Shown piece by piece: positions 26,430-34,950 of a stretch of 64,000 nucleotides of DNA. Positions within the stretch are counted from its first letter, which is position 1, and each line of letters opens with the position of its first letter. A model generated the notes under the pieces. That model did not search any database, had not been told where the DNA came from, and saw only the letters and a list, made by a program, of their open reading frames with translations. The stretch is taken from NCBI GenBank assembly GCA_963667375.1, contig OY763323.1:1488001-1552000 (forward strand), read 5' to 3'. The position numbers and the translations under genes were made by a program. Source of the DNA: G963556115 sp963667375. Lineage in GTDB: Bacteria; Planctomycetota; SZUA-567.

Positions 26430-26875
26430 TTTTTTTCTCCTTCAAATAATGTGTTTGAAATTTATTAGTAAAATATAAAATTGAATGTAATATTTATGTA
26501 GACACTATAATTGCCAGTAAAAGGTTACTTCCTGGTTACAGCAAAAGTCATGCCAGATGCGGTATGTTCTGTACGTGTTTATTGTAATTGTTTTGGTGAA
26601 AGGAAGTTATGAAGTATGGTGCGGAAATGAATTATTTCTGTATTGTCAAATAGACAGGACGAAATCAGAAGGGTGACTCTGTGAATTTGACAATAAATGT
26701 TAAACAATGATCTCACGGTTTGTGAAAATAAACCGTATTTGCGAATAATGTTCATGATTAAGAGGTATTTATTCTTGTTTAATTTTATAAACTGCGCTAA
26801 AATATAGTTGAATGCGCGGAAGAATGTTAAAAAAATGTTAGTGAGCGCAGATGTTATTATGCAGGAGGTTTGGGA
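26430..26875. other. Divergent intergenic region between htpG and the PilZ gene
   Basis: 446 AT-rich bases. The plus side has a promoter for the PilZ gene (26775-26803). A 7-bp hairpin ACGGTTT / AAACCGT lies at 26715-26736 with no obvious role. I found no CIRCE inverted repeat or sigma-32-type promoter for htpG. A 122-codon antisense frame here has no coding character. Confidence 0.45.
26775..26803 (+). promoter_or_regulatory. Possible promoter of the PilZ gene
   Basis: TTGTTT (26775-26780), a 17-base spacer and TAAAAT (26798-26803), about 72 bases before the ATG. Confidence 0.5.
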
Positions 26876-27220
26876 ATGAATGCACAGAATGTTGAAAATA
26901 AAAGGGCACATAAAAGGACTCATTCTTTTATTTCGGCTACTATTCATAAGCTCAATGCCGATGAGAATGATAATATTGAAGCGCTTGTGCTCAATCTCTC
27001 TGCCGGCGGTCTTATGCTGCTGACAAATTTCCCCCTTTCCAAGCAGGATGTCTTCGGTATAAGTATCGACATCGAAGGTGAACGTATGATATATGTTGAT
27101 GTCAAGGTCTGCTGGAAGCTGGGAGATATGATTGGGGTTATGTTTATCGATCTTGCTGATGCCGATAAGGAACTGCTCGAGACTGTAGTCGAGAGCGGTA
27201 AGCAGATAGGTGAATTCTGA
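26876..27220 (+). CDS. PilZ-domain protein (cyclic di-GMP receptor)
   Basis: 114-residue single-domain PilZ protein. Both cyclic di-GMP-binding motifs are present: RxxxR (in KRAHKR) near residue 13 and (D/N)xSxxG as NLSAGG near residue 42. The remainder is the beta-barrel ending IGVMFIDL and a C-terminal helix. The ATG at 26876 has AGGAGG at 26863-26868; an in-frame TTG at 26870 is not needed. The gene stands alone with its own promoter. It probably acts by binding a partner, since no effector domain is attached. It shows that the cell uses cyclic di-GMP, consistent with its motility genes. Confidence 0.88.
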   Translation: MNAQNVENKRAHKRTHSFISATIHKLNADENDNIEALVLNLSAGGLMLLTNFPLSKQDVFGISIDIEGERMIYVDVKVCWKLGDMIGVMFIDLADADKELLETVVESGKQIGEF

Positions 27221-27442
27221 AAAACTTATATTTCCCGTAATAGTTGATAAAAATAAGGATAAAAATAAATAAAGTCCTTGTTATTTCATGGTTTTTAGCT
27301 AATATTTATCATCTAAGTTAATAGTATGTGCTTGGTGTTGAGCCAAGCATTTTATAATTATAGCGTCGCTTAACCGCAGTTCAGGGGTGGCGGCAGAAAA
27401 TTAATTTGTAAACAACGGTTCCGAATTGCGCAGAAGGGTGGT

Positions 27443-28207
27443 ATGATGGCAGAAGGCCTACGCGCGTGTGTCCTGGCAGCTGGTAAGGGCACCCGCATGG
27501 GCGGCAGCCGACCCAAGGTTCTCTTTGAAGCTGGTGGCAAGCCACTGATTCATTGGGTTCTTTCAGCGCTCTCGGCAGCATCGGTAGGCGGCATAGTCGC
27601 TGTAGTTGGCTTCAAAAAAGATGAGGTCATCCGAGAGTTGCCGACTGGAGTTTGCTGGGTTGAGCAGTCGCCTCAACTCGGAACCGGTCACGCAGTAATG
27701 TGTGCCCGGTTTTTGTTTGAAGAGAATAAATTCGCTCCTGAGCTTGCCGGTTCGCCGATCATTGTGGCGTGCGGAGATATGCCGCTGCTGAGTAAGGAGA
27801 GCTTTGAGGCTATTGCCTGTCTGCGAGAACAGGAAGATGCCGCCTGTGCGGTTCTGACGGTAGAGATTCCTGAAGGGAGTCGTTTCGGGCGGATTATCCG
27901 TAACGCTTCGGGTGAGGTTGAGCGAATCGTTGAAGCCAAGGATGCCAGTGCTGAGGAGTTGGCGGTGCTTGAGGGTAATACCGGGGTGTTCTGTTTTCGT
28001 GATGATGCGCTGTGGCAGGCACTGGAGAGTATCGGAAATAATAATGCGCAGGGAGAATACTATCTGACAGATGTGATAGCGATTCTTCTTGAAAAGGGTG
28101 AAAAGGTGGTGGCATTGAAGTGCTGTGATAATATTGAGGCACTGGGTGTTAATACTCCGGAAGATCTGCAGATTGTGGAAAAAGCTCTGGCGCAGCGTAA
28201 TCAGTAA
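27443..28207 (+). CDS. GlmU-type UDP-GlcNAc pyrophosphorylase domain, single-domain form
   Basis: 254-residue nucleotidyltransferase matching only the N-terminal half of bifunctional GlmU. The signature ACVLAAGKGTRMGGSRPKVL is at residues 8-27, followed by EQSPQLGTGHAV, ACGDMPLL, IVEAKDAS, EGNTGVFCF and GEYYLTDVI. The left-handed beta-helix acetyltransferase domain is missing, so GlcN-1-P acetylation would need another protein. The gene ends normally 15 bases before the prs region; it is not a frameshifted remnant as far as I can see. GAAGGG precedes the ATG; a second ATG follows immediately at 27446. Confidence 0.85.
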   Translation: MMAEGLRACVLAAGKGTRMGGSRPKVLFEAGGKPLIHWVLSALSAASVGGIVAVVGFKKDEVIRELPTGVCWVEQSPQLGTGHAVMCARFLFEENKFAPELAGSPIIVACGDMPLLSKESFEAIACLREQEDAACAVLTVEIPEGSRFGRIIRNASGEVERIVEAKDASAEELAVLEGNTGVFCFRDDALWQALESIGNNNAQGEYYLTDVIAILLEKGEKVVALKCCDNIEALGVNTPEDLQIVEKALAQRNQ

Positions 28208-28285
28208 TAGTAATTTGACTGCTTGCAGCGGTTGTGGCCGCGGGTGGTTTGTTTTTGGAATACTAAAAAGATAACGAGAGCTGTT

Positions 28286-29218
28286 ATGAAGATTTTTTAC
28301 GGAACAAGTCATCGTGAATTGGGGCGTGAGATTTGCCGGACTCTGGGGATTTCTGCAGGTCTGTGTGATGTCGGTCCTTTCGCGGATGGTGAGACTCAGG
28401 TACGTATCCTTGAGGATGTCAGAGGTCTGGATTGCTTTGTAGTTCAGCCTACATGTATGCCAGTAAATGAAAACTTAATGGAACTACTGGTGATGGTCGA
28501 TGCGCTGCGGCGTGCTTCGGCGAGGAGAATTACCGCTGTGGTGCCGTATTATGGCTATGCGCGGCAGGATCGTAAGCATGAAGGACGGGTGCCGATTACT
28601 GCTAAGCTGGTGGCTAATTTATTTACTACCGCTGGTGTTGATCGAATGTTGTGTATGGATCTGCACGCCCAGCAGATTCAGGGCTTCTTTGATATTCCGC
28701 TGGATCATCTTACTACCAAGCCGGTGATTGTTAAATATCTGCGTAAGAAAGAATTTGATGATGTTGTTGTTGTCGCGCCTGATGTTGGCAGCGTGAAGAT
28801 GGCTGACGGTTATGCCAAGGCTCTAGGTGGACAGCTGGCGATTATTGAAAAACGTCGTAAAAATGATGTCGAGATTCAGCACGGGCATGTCATCGGCGCA
28901 ATTGACGGCAAGCATGCGGTAATCGTGGATGATATGATCTCTACTGCCGGCAGTATGGCTAGTGCTATCTCTATCGCCAAGAATGAAGGGGCGAAAAGTG
29001 TAACTGTTGCCGTTGCTCATGGTCTTTTTGTCGGACCGGCATGGCAGCGTCTTCAGGAGGCCGGGGCGGATGAGATTATCACTACCAATACTATTCCACA
29101 GAACTGTGAGTGTGCACGCAAGTATGTGGGTAAGTTTACAGTCCTGTCGGTGGCAAAATCACTGGCTGAAGCGATAGTGCGGATACATCAGAATAAATCT
29201 ATCAGCAGTCTATTTTAG
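28286..29218 (+). CDS. prs: Ribose-phosphate pyrophosphokinase
   Basis: Makes PRPP from ribose 5-phosphate and ATP for nucleotide, histidine and NAD synthesis. From the ATG at 28286 it is 310 residues starting MKIFYGTSHRELG, the usual length; an upstream TTG frame start at 28223 adds unrelated residues. Motifs include the ATP-binding region YGYARQDRK, the metal-binding DLHAQQIQGFFDIP and the PRPP loop VIVDDMISTAGSM. glmU-type gene, prs, rplY and pth in sequence is a classic bacterial order. Confidence 0.97.
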   Translation: MKIFYGTSHRELGREICRTLGISAGLCDVGPFADGETQVRILEDVRGLDCFVVQPTCMPVNENLMELLVMVDALRRASARRITAVVPYYGYARQDRKHEGRVPITAKLVANLFTTAGVDRMLCMDLHAQQIQGFFDIPLDHLTTKPVIVKYLRKKEFDDVVVVAPDVGSVKMADGYAKALGGQLAIIEKRRKNDVEIQHGHVIGAIDGKHAVIVDDMISTAGSMASAISIAKNEGAKSVTVAVAHGLFVGPAWQRLQEAGADEIITTNTIPQNCECARKYVGKFTVLSVAKSLAEAIVRIHQNKSISSLF

Positions 29219-29296
29219 AGTGTTGAGTAAATTTAATAAGTAATAGAATTGAGTTAGTACAATTACTTTTGTTTAAATATAATAAGGAGAATAATA

Positions 29297-29872
29297 GTGG
29301 CAGTACTCAAGGTACAGAAGCGTGAAGGCACAGGTAAGTATGTTGCATTTGATCTGCGTAAAGAAGGTATGATTCCTGCCGTGCTCTATGGCAAAGGGTT
29401 TGAAAATATCAACCTCGCTGTGGATGAAAAGGAATTGCAGGAGCTTGTAAGAAGCGGTGAAAGACTGTTGGAGCTCGATATTGATGGTAAAATGCAGAGT
29501 GCTGTCTTCAAGGCGGCACAGCATGAAAACATCGGTGATAAGCTGATTCATGCGGACTTCCGTATGGTTGATGCTGATACTGAGCTTCATGTTGAGGTTG
29601 AAATTGCATTGACAGGTATTGCTGCCGGTATTGACGCCGGTGGTGTGGTTGAGCAGGATCTGCACGCAGTTCAGATTGCTTGTAAGCCAAGCGATCTTCC
29701 TGAAATAATCACCGTTAATGTTTCTAAACTGAATATTGGTGATGTTATCTACGTCAAGGATCTTCCGGTAATTTCTGGTGTAGCATATCAGACACACGAG
29801 AATGTGGCGGTTGTAAGTTGTCACGGTGTAGCTGCAGCTGAAGAAGAAGAAGAGGGCGAAGAAGAAAAGTAG
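29297..29872 (+). CDS. rplY: 50S ribosomal protein L25 (Ctc form)
   Basis: 5S rRNA-binding ribosomal protein of the longer general-stress (Ctc) type, with 191 residues. The N-terminal L25 domain has REGTGKYVAFDLRKEGMIPAVLYG, the TL5/Ctc C-terminal beta domain follows, and the protein ends in an acidic EEEEEGEEEK tail. The start codon is GTG with AAGGAG upstream. It precedes pth, as in many bacteria. Confidence 0.95.
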   Translation: MAVLKVQKREGTGKYVAFDLRKEGMIPAVLYGKGFENINLAVDEKELQELVRSGERLLELDIDGKMQSAVFKAAQHENIGDKLIHADFRMVDADTELHVEVEIALTGIAAGIDAGGVVEQDLHAVQIACKPSDLPEIITVNVSKLNIGDVIYVKDLPVISGVAYQTHENVAVVSCHGVAAAEEEEEGEEEK

Positions 29873-29917
29873 TAGTTTTATACTTGTCAATACACAGTAA
29901 TCAATGTGGAGTAATTG

Positions 29918-30601
29918 ATGAAGTATATTGTTGGACTGGGTAACCCTACCAGCGAGTATGAATTTACCCGGCATAATATCGGTTTTATGATTGCAGAGAG
30001 TGCAGCACGTGTTGCCCGAGAGAGTTTGTGTCAAACGGATACGGCACAGGCTGACGTACGGAAGACCTCATTTCTCGAAAAAATTATCAGCTTTGTTTTT
30101 GCTGTGAAAAATGACAGCTCAAACAACTGGGAATTTTTGGAGAATATGCTAGTGTCACGGATTCTGCCTGATCTCTGGATAATAAAACCGCAGACTTATA
30201 TGAATCTTTCGGGTGAAATCTTTGCTTATCTGCAGAAGACTGAGCCTGAGAATATTCTGGTTGTCGTCGACGATATTTATCTGCCTCTTGGAAGATTGCG
30301 TTTCCGGGGGCAGGGAAGTTCCGGCGGACATAACGGTCTGAAGTCGATTGAAAAAATGCTGCAGAGCTCATCTTATAACCGTCTCAAAGTCGGTGTCGGG
30401 GCAGGAGCTGCGGCGGCTAACGATTCTGATGCAGATGCGGGAAGTGACCTTGCTGAGTATGTACTCGGAAATTTCAGGCAGTCTGAACAGCAATTGCTGA
30501 CTGCGGTTGTAGCTTTTGCCGCTGACAGTGTTATCGACTGGTATTTAGAAGGTATCGGTTATGTTCAACAGAAATATAATGGAATTGATTTGAAATTTTA
30601 A
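29918..30601 (+). CDS. pth: Peptidyl-tRNA hydrolase with internal insertions
   Basis: Releases peptides from prematurely dropped peptidyl-tRNA. The ATG at 29918, with GTGGAG six bases upstream, gives 227 residues; a TTG at 29915 is unlikely. The catalytic His is in FTRHNIGF (about residue 19), and PQTYMNLSGE, VVDDIYLPLG and GGHNGLKSIE are conserved. The protein is over 30 residues longer than usual (about 190). There is an extra ~25 residues after the first domain helix (DVRKTSFLEKIISFVFAVKNDSS...) and a short Ala/Asp-rich loop (GAAAANDSDADAGSD) near residue 165. Confidence 0.94.
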   Translation: MKYIVGLGNPTSEYEFTRHNIGFMIAESAARVARESLCQTDTAQADVRKTSFLEKIISFVFAVKNDSSNNWEFLENMLVSRILPDLWIIKPQTYMNLSGEIFAYLQKTEPENILVVVDDIYLPLGRLRFRGQGSSGGHNGLKSIEKMLQSSSYNRLKVGVGAGAAAANDSDADAGSDLAEYVLGNFRQSEQQLLTAVVAFAADSVIDWYLEGIGYVQQKYNGIDLKF

Positions 30602-30665
30602 TATTGAAATTTGGGCTGGAGTGCGGATCTAAACTCTGCTCAATATAAATTATGGAGGATCACAG

Positions 30666-31010
30666 GTGGCACAGAAATTGTATGAAGCAATGTTTGTCGT
30701 GGATAGCAATAAGGCACGTGAGGATTATGCTCACATGGAAGAAGTTTGCCATTCAACAATCACTAGACACGGCGGTGAAATTGTGAAGAGTATCAAGTGG
30801 GATGATCGTAAAATGACCTTTGAAATGGATAAATGTAAGCGTGGTACTTATATTCTGGTTCATTTCAATGCTGAAAGTACTTCTATTGTTAAGATGGACA
30901 GACAGATTCAGCTTAATGATCAGATCCTGCGCTGTCTGATTACTGTCGACGAAGATGGTATTGAGACCGATACTGGCGCCGCTAGTCATGAAAAGGCTGC
31001 AGAAGAATAA
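30666..31010 (+). CDS. rpsF: 30S ribosomal protein S6
   Basis: 114-residue small-subunit protein that pairs with S18. It has the typical N-terminus LYEAMFVVDSNKARED and the segment RKMTFEMDKCKRGTYILVHF. The start codon is GTG with GGAGG upstream. It begins the widespread rpsF-ssb-rpsR-rplI order. I did not find a convincing S6:S18-binding leader motif in the 64 bases before it. Confidence 0.95.
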   Translation: MAQKLYEAMFVVDSNKAREDYAHMEEVCHSTITRHGGEIVKSIKWDDRKMTFEMDKCKRGTYILVHFNAESTSIVKMDRQIQLNDQILRCLITVDEDGIETDTGAASHEKAAEE

Positions 31011-31086
31011 AATTTTTTGCAGTTTGAGTTGATTGTAATCGATAATTCGCATATCTGAAATATTACTATGCTCACAGGAGGTAATA

Positions 31087-31599
31087 ATGGCTGGTTCATT
31101 TAATAAAGTAATTTTGATGGGTAACCTTACCCGTGATCCTGAACTCAGGTATACACCGCAAGGTACCGCGGTTACAGATATTGGGCTGGCTATCAATGAT
31201 ACACGCTCAAAATCTGAGCAGCAGCGTACTACTTTTGTAGATGTGACATTCTGGGATAAGTCGGCTGAGGTTGTATGTGAATATCTGCGAAAAGGCAGCT
31301 CTATTCTGGTCGAAGGCCGTTTGCAGACAGACAGCTGGGATGATAGGGATTCTGGTAAAAAAGTTTATAAACTCAAGGTTATAGCGCAGAATTTCCAGTT
31401 TACCGGTGGTAGAGCTGATGCTCCAGGAGCACAGGGTCAAGGGCAGTCTACTGGAAATTACGGTGGCGGGCAGAGCAACGCCGGATCCTCTTATTCCCGT
31501 CCCGGCGGTAATCAGTACAAGCAGCAGAGCCAGGGAAATTATAATGATTTTGACGCGGGTGACTTCGGTGGTGCGCCTGATGATGATATTCCCTTCTAG
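31087..31599 (+). CDS. ssb: Single-stranded DNA-binding protein
   Basis: 170-residue SSB. The OB fold occupies about 1-105, beginning NKVILMGNLTRDPELRYTPQG with IDVTFW-like residues (FVDVTFWDK). A Gly/Gln/Ser-rich flexible linker follows and the protein ends in the conserved acidic tip DDDIPF that recruits partner proteins. AGGAGG lies before the ATG. It sits between rpsF and rpsR. Confidence 0.97.
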   Translation: MAGSFNKVILMGNLTRDPELRYTPQGTAVTDIGLAINDTRSKSEQQRTTFVDVTFWDKSAEVVCEYLRKGSSILVEGRLQTDSWDDRDSGKKVYKLKVIAQNFQFTGGRADAPGAQGQGQSTGNYGGGQSNAGSSYSRPGGNQYKQQSQGNYNDFDAGDFGGAPDDDIPF

Positions 31600-31663
31600 A
31601 GTTATCGGTTTTTAGTCGGTTAAAACTATTTTTTTTAATATAAATATAATTGGAGAATTTGAA

Positions 31664-31879
31664 ATGGCAAGAGATGAAAATCAGCCGCAGGATCGTTTTG
31701 GTGGCAAGAATGCAACCCGTATTGATTATAAGGATATCAATACTCTGCAGAAATATGTAACCTCACAGGGTAAGATTTTTGATGCAGCCCGTACCGGTAC
31801 CAGTTCTAAGCATCAGCGCAGTCTGGCTAAGGCTATCAAAAGAGCACGTTTTTTGGGATTAATGAAGTTTAATGGATAA
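31664..31879 (+). CDS. rpsR: 30S ribosomal protein S18
   Basis: 71 residues with the S18 core IDYKDINTLQKYVTSQGKI and the RNA-binding SSKHQRSLAKAIKRARFLGLM. It lacks the zinc-binding cysteines seen in some S18 forms. It lies between ssb and rplI. Confidence 0.96.
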   Translation: MARDENQPQDRFGGKNATRIDYKDINTLQKYVTSQGKIFDAARTGTSSKHQRSLAKAIKRARFLGLMKFNG

Positions 31880-31967
31880 TTACCTGTAGCACTTTCATTA
31901 TTGACTTGATACCTGCGGGTATCGGTGTTGAGTAGGCATTCATTATTAACAAGGAAAGGAAAAAGCG

Positions 31968-32477
31968 ATGAAGCTTTTACTAAAAGAAAGTATAAAAAAT
32001 CTTGGACACGCTGGCGAAGTTGTCAGCGTTAAAGATGGCTATGGGCGTAATTTTCTAGTGCCTTACGGCAAAGCTATCGAAATTACTGAAGAGAATCTTC
32101 AGGCTATTGAACTCGAAAAGAAGAGATTGCAGGCTCTTGAGGGCGAGAGAGTTCTTTCGCTTAAGGAGATTGCTGAACGTATCAATGGTGTTGATATTAC
32201 TGTTACCGAAAAGGTCAGTGAAGGTGAGAGCCTTTATGGTGCGGTTCAGGCTAAAACTATTGTAGCAGCGCTCAAGGATCAGGGTATTGAAATTGAGATT
32301 GATGCGGTTCATTTCAAGGAACCTGTAAAGACTCTTGGTGTCCACCGGGTGCCAATCAAACTTCATACAGAGGTTGTAGCTGAACTCAAACTCTGGGTTG
32401 TTGACGAAAACGGCAAGGGTGCGGCAAAAGCTGAAGAGGTTGAGGCAGAAGCGGTTGCAGAGAGTACTGAAGAATAG
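31968..32477 (+). CDS. rplI: 50S ribosomal protein L9
   Basis: 169 residues. The N-terminal domain begins MKLLLKESIKNLGHAGEVVSVKDGYGRNFLVPYGKA (first 20 diagnostic), then a connecting helix and a C-terminal domain (LYGAVQAKTIVAAL, DAVHFKEPVKTLGVHRVPIKLH). An acidic Ala/Glu tail of about 20 residues extends it beyond the usual 150. A strong terminator lies between it and dnaB. Confidence 0.97.
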   Translation: MKLLLKESIKNLGHAGEVVSVKDGYGRNFLVPYGKAIEITEENLQAIELEKKRLQALEGERVLSLKEIAERINGVDITVTEKVSEGESLYGAVQAKTIVAALKDQGIEIEIDAVHFKEPVKTLGVHRVPIKLHTEVVAELKLWVVDENGKGAAKAEEVEAEAVAESTEE

Positions 32478-32503
32478 ACTGATTCTCGCAAATTGATTTA
32501 CGG

Positions 32504-32541
32504 TAATAGACAGAGCATTCGGTTCTGTCTATTATTTTTTT
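32504..32541 (+). terminator. Intrinsic terminator after rplI
   Basis: An 11-bp perfect stem TAATAGACAGA (32504-32514) / TCTGTCTATTA (32524-32534) with a nine-base loop and seven Ts. Confidence 0.9.
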
Positions 32542-32649
32542 GACAGTCTTAGTATCTGCGTTAAGTTGTATTGACTTTTTTCAAGCAATGAATTAGTATT
32601 ATTTGAAATGTGATTGTTTATTTTGCAATTGTAAAAATTCAGGATTATT

Positions 32650-34032
32650 ATGATTGATGACGATTTTGAGGAAACAGAAGAGGTTGTGACCGGCAGGCAG
32701 CTGCCTCATGATCTGGATGCCGAACAGGGAGTGTTAGGTGGTTTATTACTGGCTCCAGAAAGATTTGAGCTTATTGAAGGTAATGTTGAGCCTGAAGACT
32801 TCTTTAATAAGGGTTACGGGACAATATTCGCGGCTCTGGTGGAGCTTAACCGGCAGGGGAAGCCTATTGATGTCCTGCTGCTGCGGGATCTGCTTCAGAG
32901 TCGGCAGGAGTTGGGGGTTGTTGGCGGTGCCGCCGGGCTTGCATCCCTTACTGATTCGGTACCTACTGGAGCAAATGTTGAATATTATGCGAATATTGTT
33001 CGGGAAAAATCTCAGCAGCGTAAGCTTATAACTGCGGCAACTAATATTGTTGAGATGGCGAGCAGTGGCGGTATGCAGGCGAGTGATCTGATAGACGAGG
33101 CTGAGCGCTCAATCTTTGAAGTCGCTGAGCGCAGTTCCGGAAATGATGCTGAGGGCATGAGCACGATAATAAAGAAGGCCTGGGCTCGTATTGAGGCCTA
33201 TATGAGTTCCAAGGAGACGGTACATGGCGTTACAACCAATTTTTATGAGCTGGACCAGCTCCTGACCGGTCTGCATGGCGGTGAACTGATTATTGTGGCG
33301 GGTAGACCGAGTATGGGTAAGAGTACCTTCGCGCTCAATGTTGCCCGTAAAGTTGCAGTTGAGAATAATCAGGGAGTGGCTATCTTTTCGCTGGAAATGA
33401 CTTCGGAGAATCTGGCTACCAATATACTTTCGGCACATGCCCGTATTGATGCACAGAAGATGCGTAAGGGAGAGATGAGTAATGAAGAGCTGGCGCATAT
33501 CGGACGCAGCCTTGATTCTCTGGCGCAGGCACCAATTTTTATTGATGATTCGTCGGTTTTGAGCGTTTCTGAATTGAGAGGGAAGTGCCGCCGGCTTAAA
33601 AAGAAGCATAATATTGCGTTGATTGTAATTGACTATCTGCAGCTGCTTAGTGGTTCACTCAAATCTCAGCAGCGAAGCCGTGAACAGGAAGTTGCTGAGA
33701 TATCACGAGGGCTCAAATCACTGGCAAAAGAACTTGATGTGCCAGTTATAGCCTTGTCACAGCTCAGCAGAAAGGCGGAGGGCAGATCGGATTCGCGTCC
33801 GATGATGTCAGATCTACGTGAATCCGGTGCTATTGAGCAGGATGCGGATGTTATTGCTCTGTTGCATCGTCCAGATTATTATAATCCTGAAGAGTCTCCG
33901 GGGCAGGCAGAAATCATCATTGCCAAGCAGCGTAATGGGCCAACCGATACGGTCAACCTTGCTTTCATTAAAAATAAACTGATGTTTGAGCCTCTGAGTA
34001 TGCGGCCAGAGGAGGGGTTTAACCGGGTATAG
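32650..34032 (+). CDS. dnaB: Replicative DNA helicase DnaB
   Basis: Hexameric helicase that unwinds the chromosome at the fork; 460 residues. The N-terminal helical domain begins LPHDLDAEQGVLGGLLL. The RecA-like domain has Walker A AGRPSMGKST (about 217-226), SLEMTSE, Walker B ALIVIDYLQLLSG, and the terminal SDLRESGAIEQDADVI and IIAKQRNGPT blocks with the arginine finger region. There is no intein. AGGAT lies before the ATG. It follows rplI in the conserved order, although a terminator separates them. Confidence 0.97.
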   Translation: MIDDDFEETEEVVTGRQLPHDLDAEQGVLGGLLLAPERFELIEGNVEPEDFFNKGYGTIFAALVELNRQGKPIDVLLLRDLLQSRQELGVVGGAAGLASLTDSVPTGANVEYYANIVREKSQQRKLITAATNIVEMASSGGMQASDLIDEAERSIFEVAERSSGNDAEGMSTIIKKAWARIEAYMSSKETVHGVTTNFYELDQLLTGLHGGELIIVAGRPSMGKSTFALNVARKVAVENNQGVAIFSLEMTSENLATNILSAHARIDAQKMRKGEMSNEELAHIGRSLDSLAQAPIFIDDSSVLSVSELRGKCRRLKKKHNIALIVIDYLQLLSGSLKSQQRSREQEVAEISRGLKSLAKELDVPVIALSQLSRKAEGRSDSRPMMSDLRESGAIEQDADVIALLHRPDYYNPEESPGQAEIIIAKQRNGPTDTVNLAFIKNKLMFEPLSMRPEEGFNRV

Positions 34033-34368
34033 CGGCGGCTGGAAGTACTCTACGAAAATAGTAAGCAATTATAGCCGTATTTTAATAAAATCTGCGGTAT
34101 GATGCTGTTGAATAGCGGTAATATTTCAGTCCCGGTTTTAAGAATAAAAAAGCAAAAGAATAAGTTTTTTATGTTTGACTGTTTTTTTAAAATGAATTAA
34201 TATAAATCATGAATTGATTATCAGTGGTGTATATATAACTTAATCCTGAAGTTGAATCATCAGCCTTTTTCAAAGGTGTAATTTGTCTGATAATTTTTGT
34301 AAATTTTCTTTGTGTCCTGATTTACTGATAAAATGTGATATTGTCATTGTTCACATAGGGGAAAGCTA
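34033..34368. other. Intergenic region between dnaB and cheW
   Basis: 336 very AT-rich bases with a promoter at 34175-34203 and no credible gene. An imperfect CCG/CGG-ended hairpin around 34070-34100 might end dnaB transcription, but it is weak. The promoter leaves a leader of about 160 bases before cheW in which I see no known riboswitch. Confidence 0.4.
34175..34203 (+). promoter_or_regulatory. Promoter of the cheW-receptor operon
   Basis: TTGACT (34175-34180), a 17-base spacer and TAATAT (34198-34203). The same -35/-10 pair and spacing recur upstream of the lipoprotein gene at 63669-63697. Confidence 0.6.
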
Positions 34369-34866
34369 ATGAGTAGTGATGTTTCAGCTGTAACTCAATC
34401 TCATACTCGGGCAGGGAAGTATCTGACTTTCTTTCTTGCTGATGAAGAGTATGGTATCGAAATAATGAGGGTAAGAGAAATATTTGGTATGCTGCCAATT
34501 ACAATTGTTCCGCAGACTCCGGAATTTGTCAAAGGAGTTATAAATCTTAGAGGTAAGGTTATTCCGGTTATTGATCTCAGATTGAAATTCAGAATGGAGC
34601 GACGTGATTATGACAAGGAAACCTGCATAATTGTTGTTGAGGTCGATGAAGTGCATATGGGAATTGTTGTCGATACAGTACAGGAGGTTCTTGATATTGC
34701 CAATGAGGATATTGAGGATTCGCCGCATTTTGGAACCAGTGTTGACACTGAGTTTATTTTAGGTATGGGCAATAAGGATAATCGGGTGACAATTCTGCTT
34801 GATGTGGGTAAGGTTATATCGAGCGAAGATCTGGTTCTGGCCAGTGCCCTCGGTGGTGATGAATAG
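34369..34866 (+). CDS. cheW: Chemotaxis coupling protein CheW
   Basis: 165-residue adaptor that links receptors to the kinase CheA. The CheW fold is clear: YLTFFLADEEYGIEIMRVREI, then VPQTPEFVKGVINLRGKVIPVIDLRLKF (core NLRGKVIPVIDL), and the second half with GIVVDTVQEVL. AGGGGA precedes the ATG. The receptor gene follows 84 bases later on the same strand, so the two form a small receptor-coupler operon separate from any cheA gene. Confidence 0.95.
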   Translation: MSSDVSAVTQSHTRAGKYLTFFLADEEYGIEIMRVREIFGMLPITIVPQTPEFVKGVINLRGKVIPVIDLRLKFRMERRDYDKETCIIVVEVDEVHMGIVVDTVQEVLDIANEDIEDSPHFGTSVDTEFILGMGNKDNRVTILLDVGKVISSEDLVLASALGGDE

Positions 34867-34950
34867 ATTAAAATTTGGGACAGCAGTATAGCGTAAGTAA
34901 TTATTTTGATATAGAGAACTTGTATACTCGTTTTTATAGAGGAGTAGGAG

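Noticed and set aside
24002..26875. CIRCE/HrcA element upstream of dnaJ or htpG
   Set aside because: No TTAGCACTC-N9-GAGTGCTAA-like repeat could be found by reading the intergenic stretches.
27563..28312. 249-codon antisense open frame over the GlmU-type gene
   Set aside because: It mirrors a conserved enzyme and shows no domain or start signal; a shadow frame.
29273..30034. 253-codon antisense open frame over rplY and pth
   Set aside because: It lies opposite two well-conserved genes, has composition unlike the neighbours (Cys, His and Asn-rich) and no ribosome binding site.
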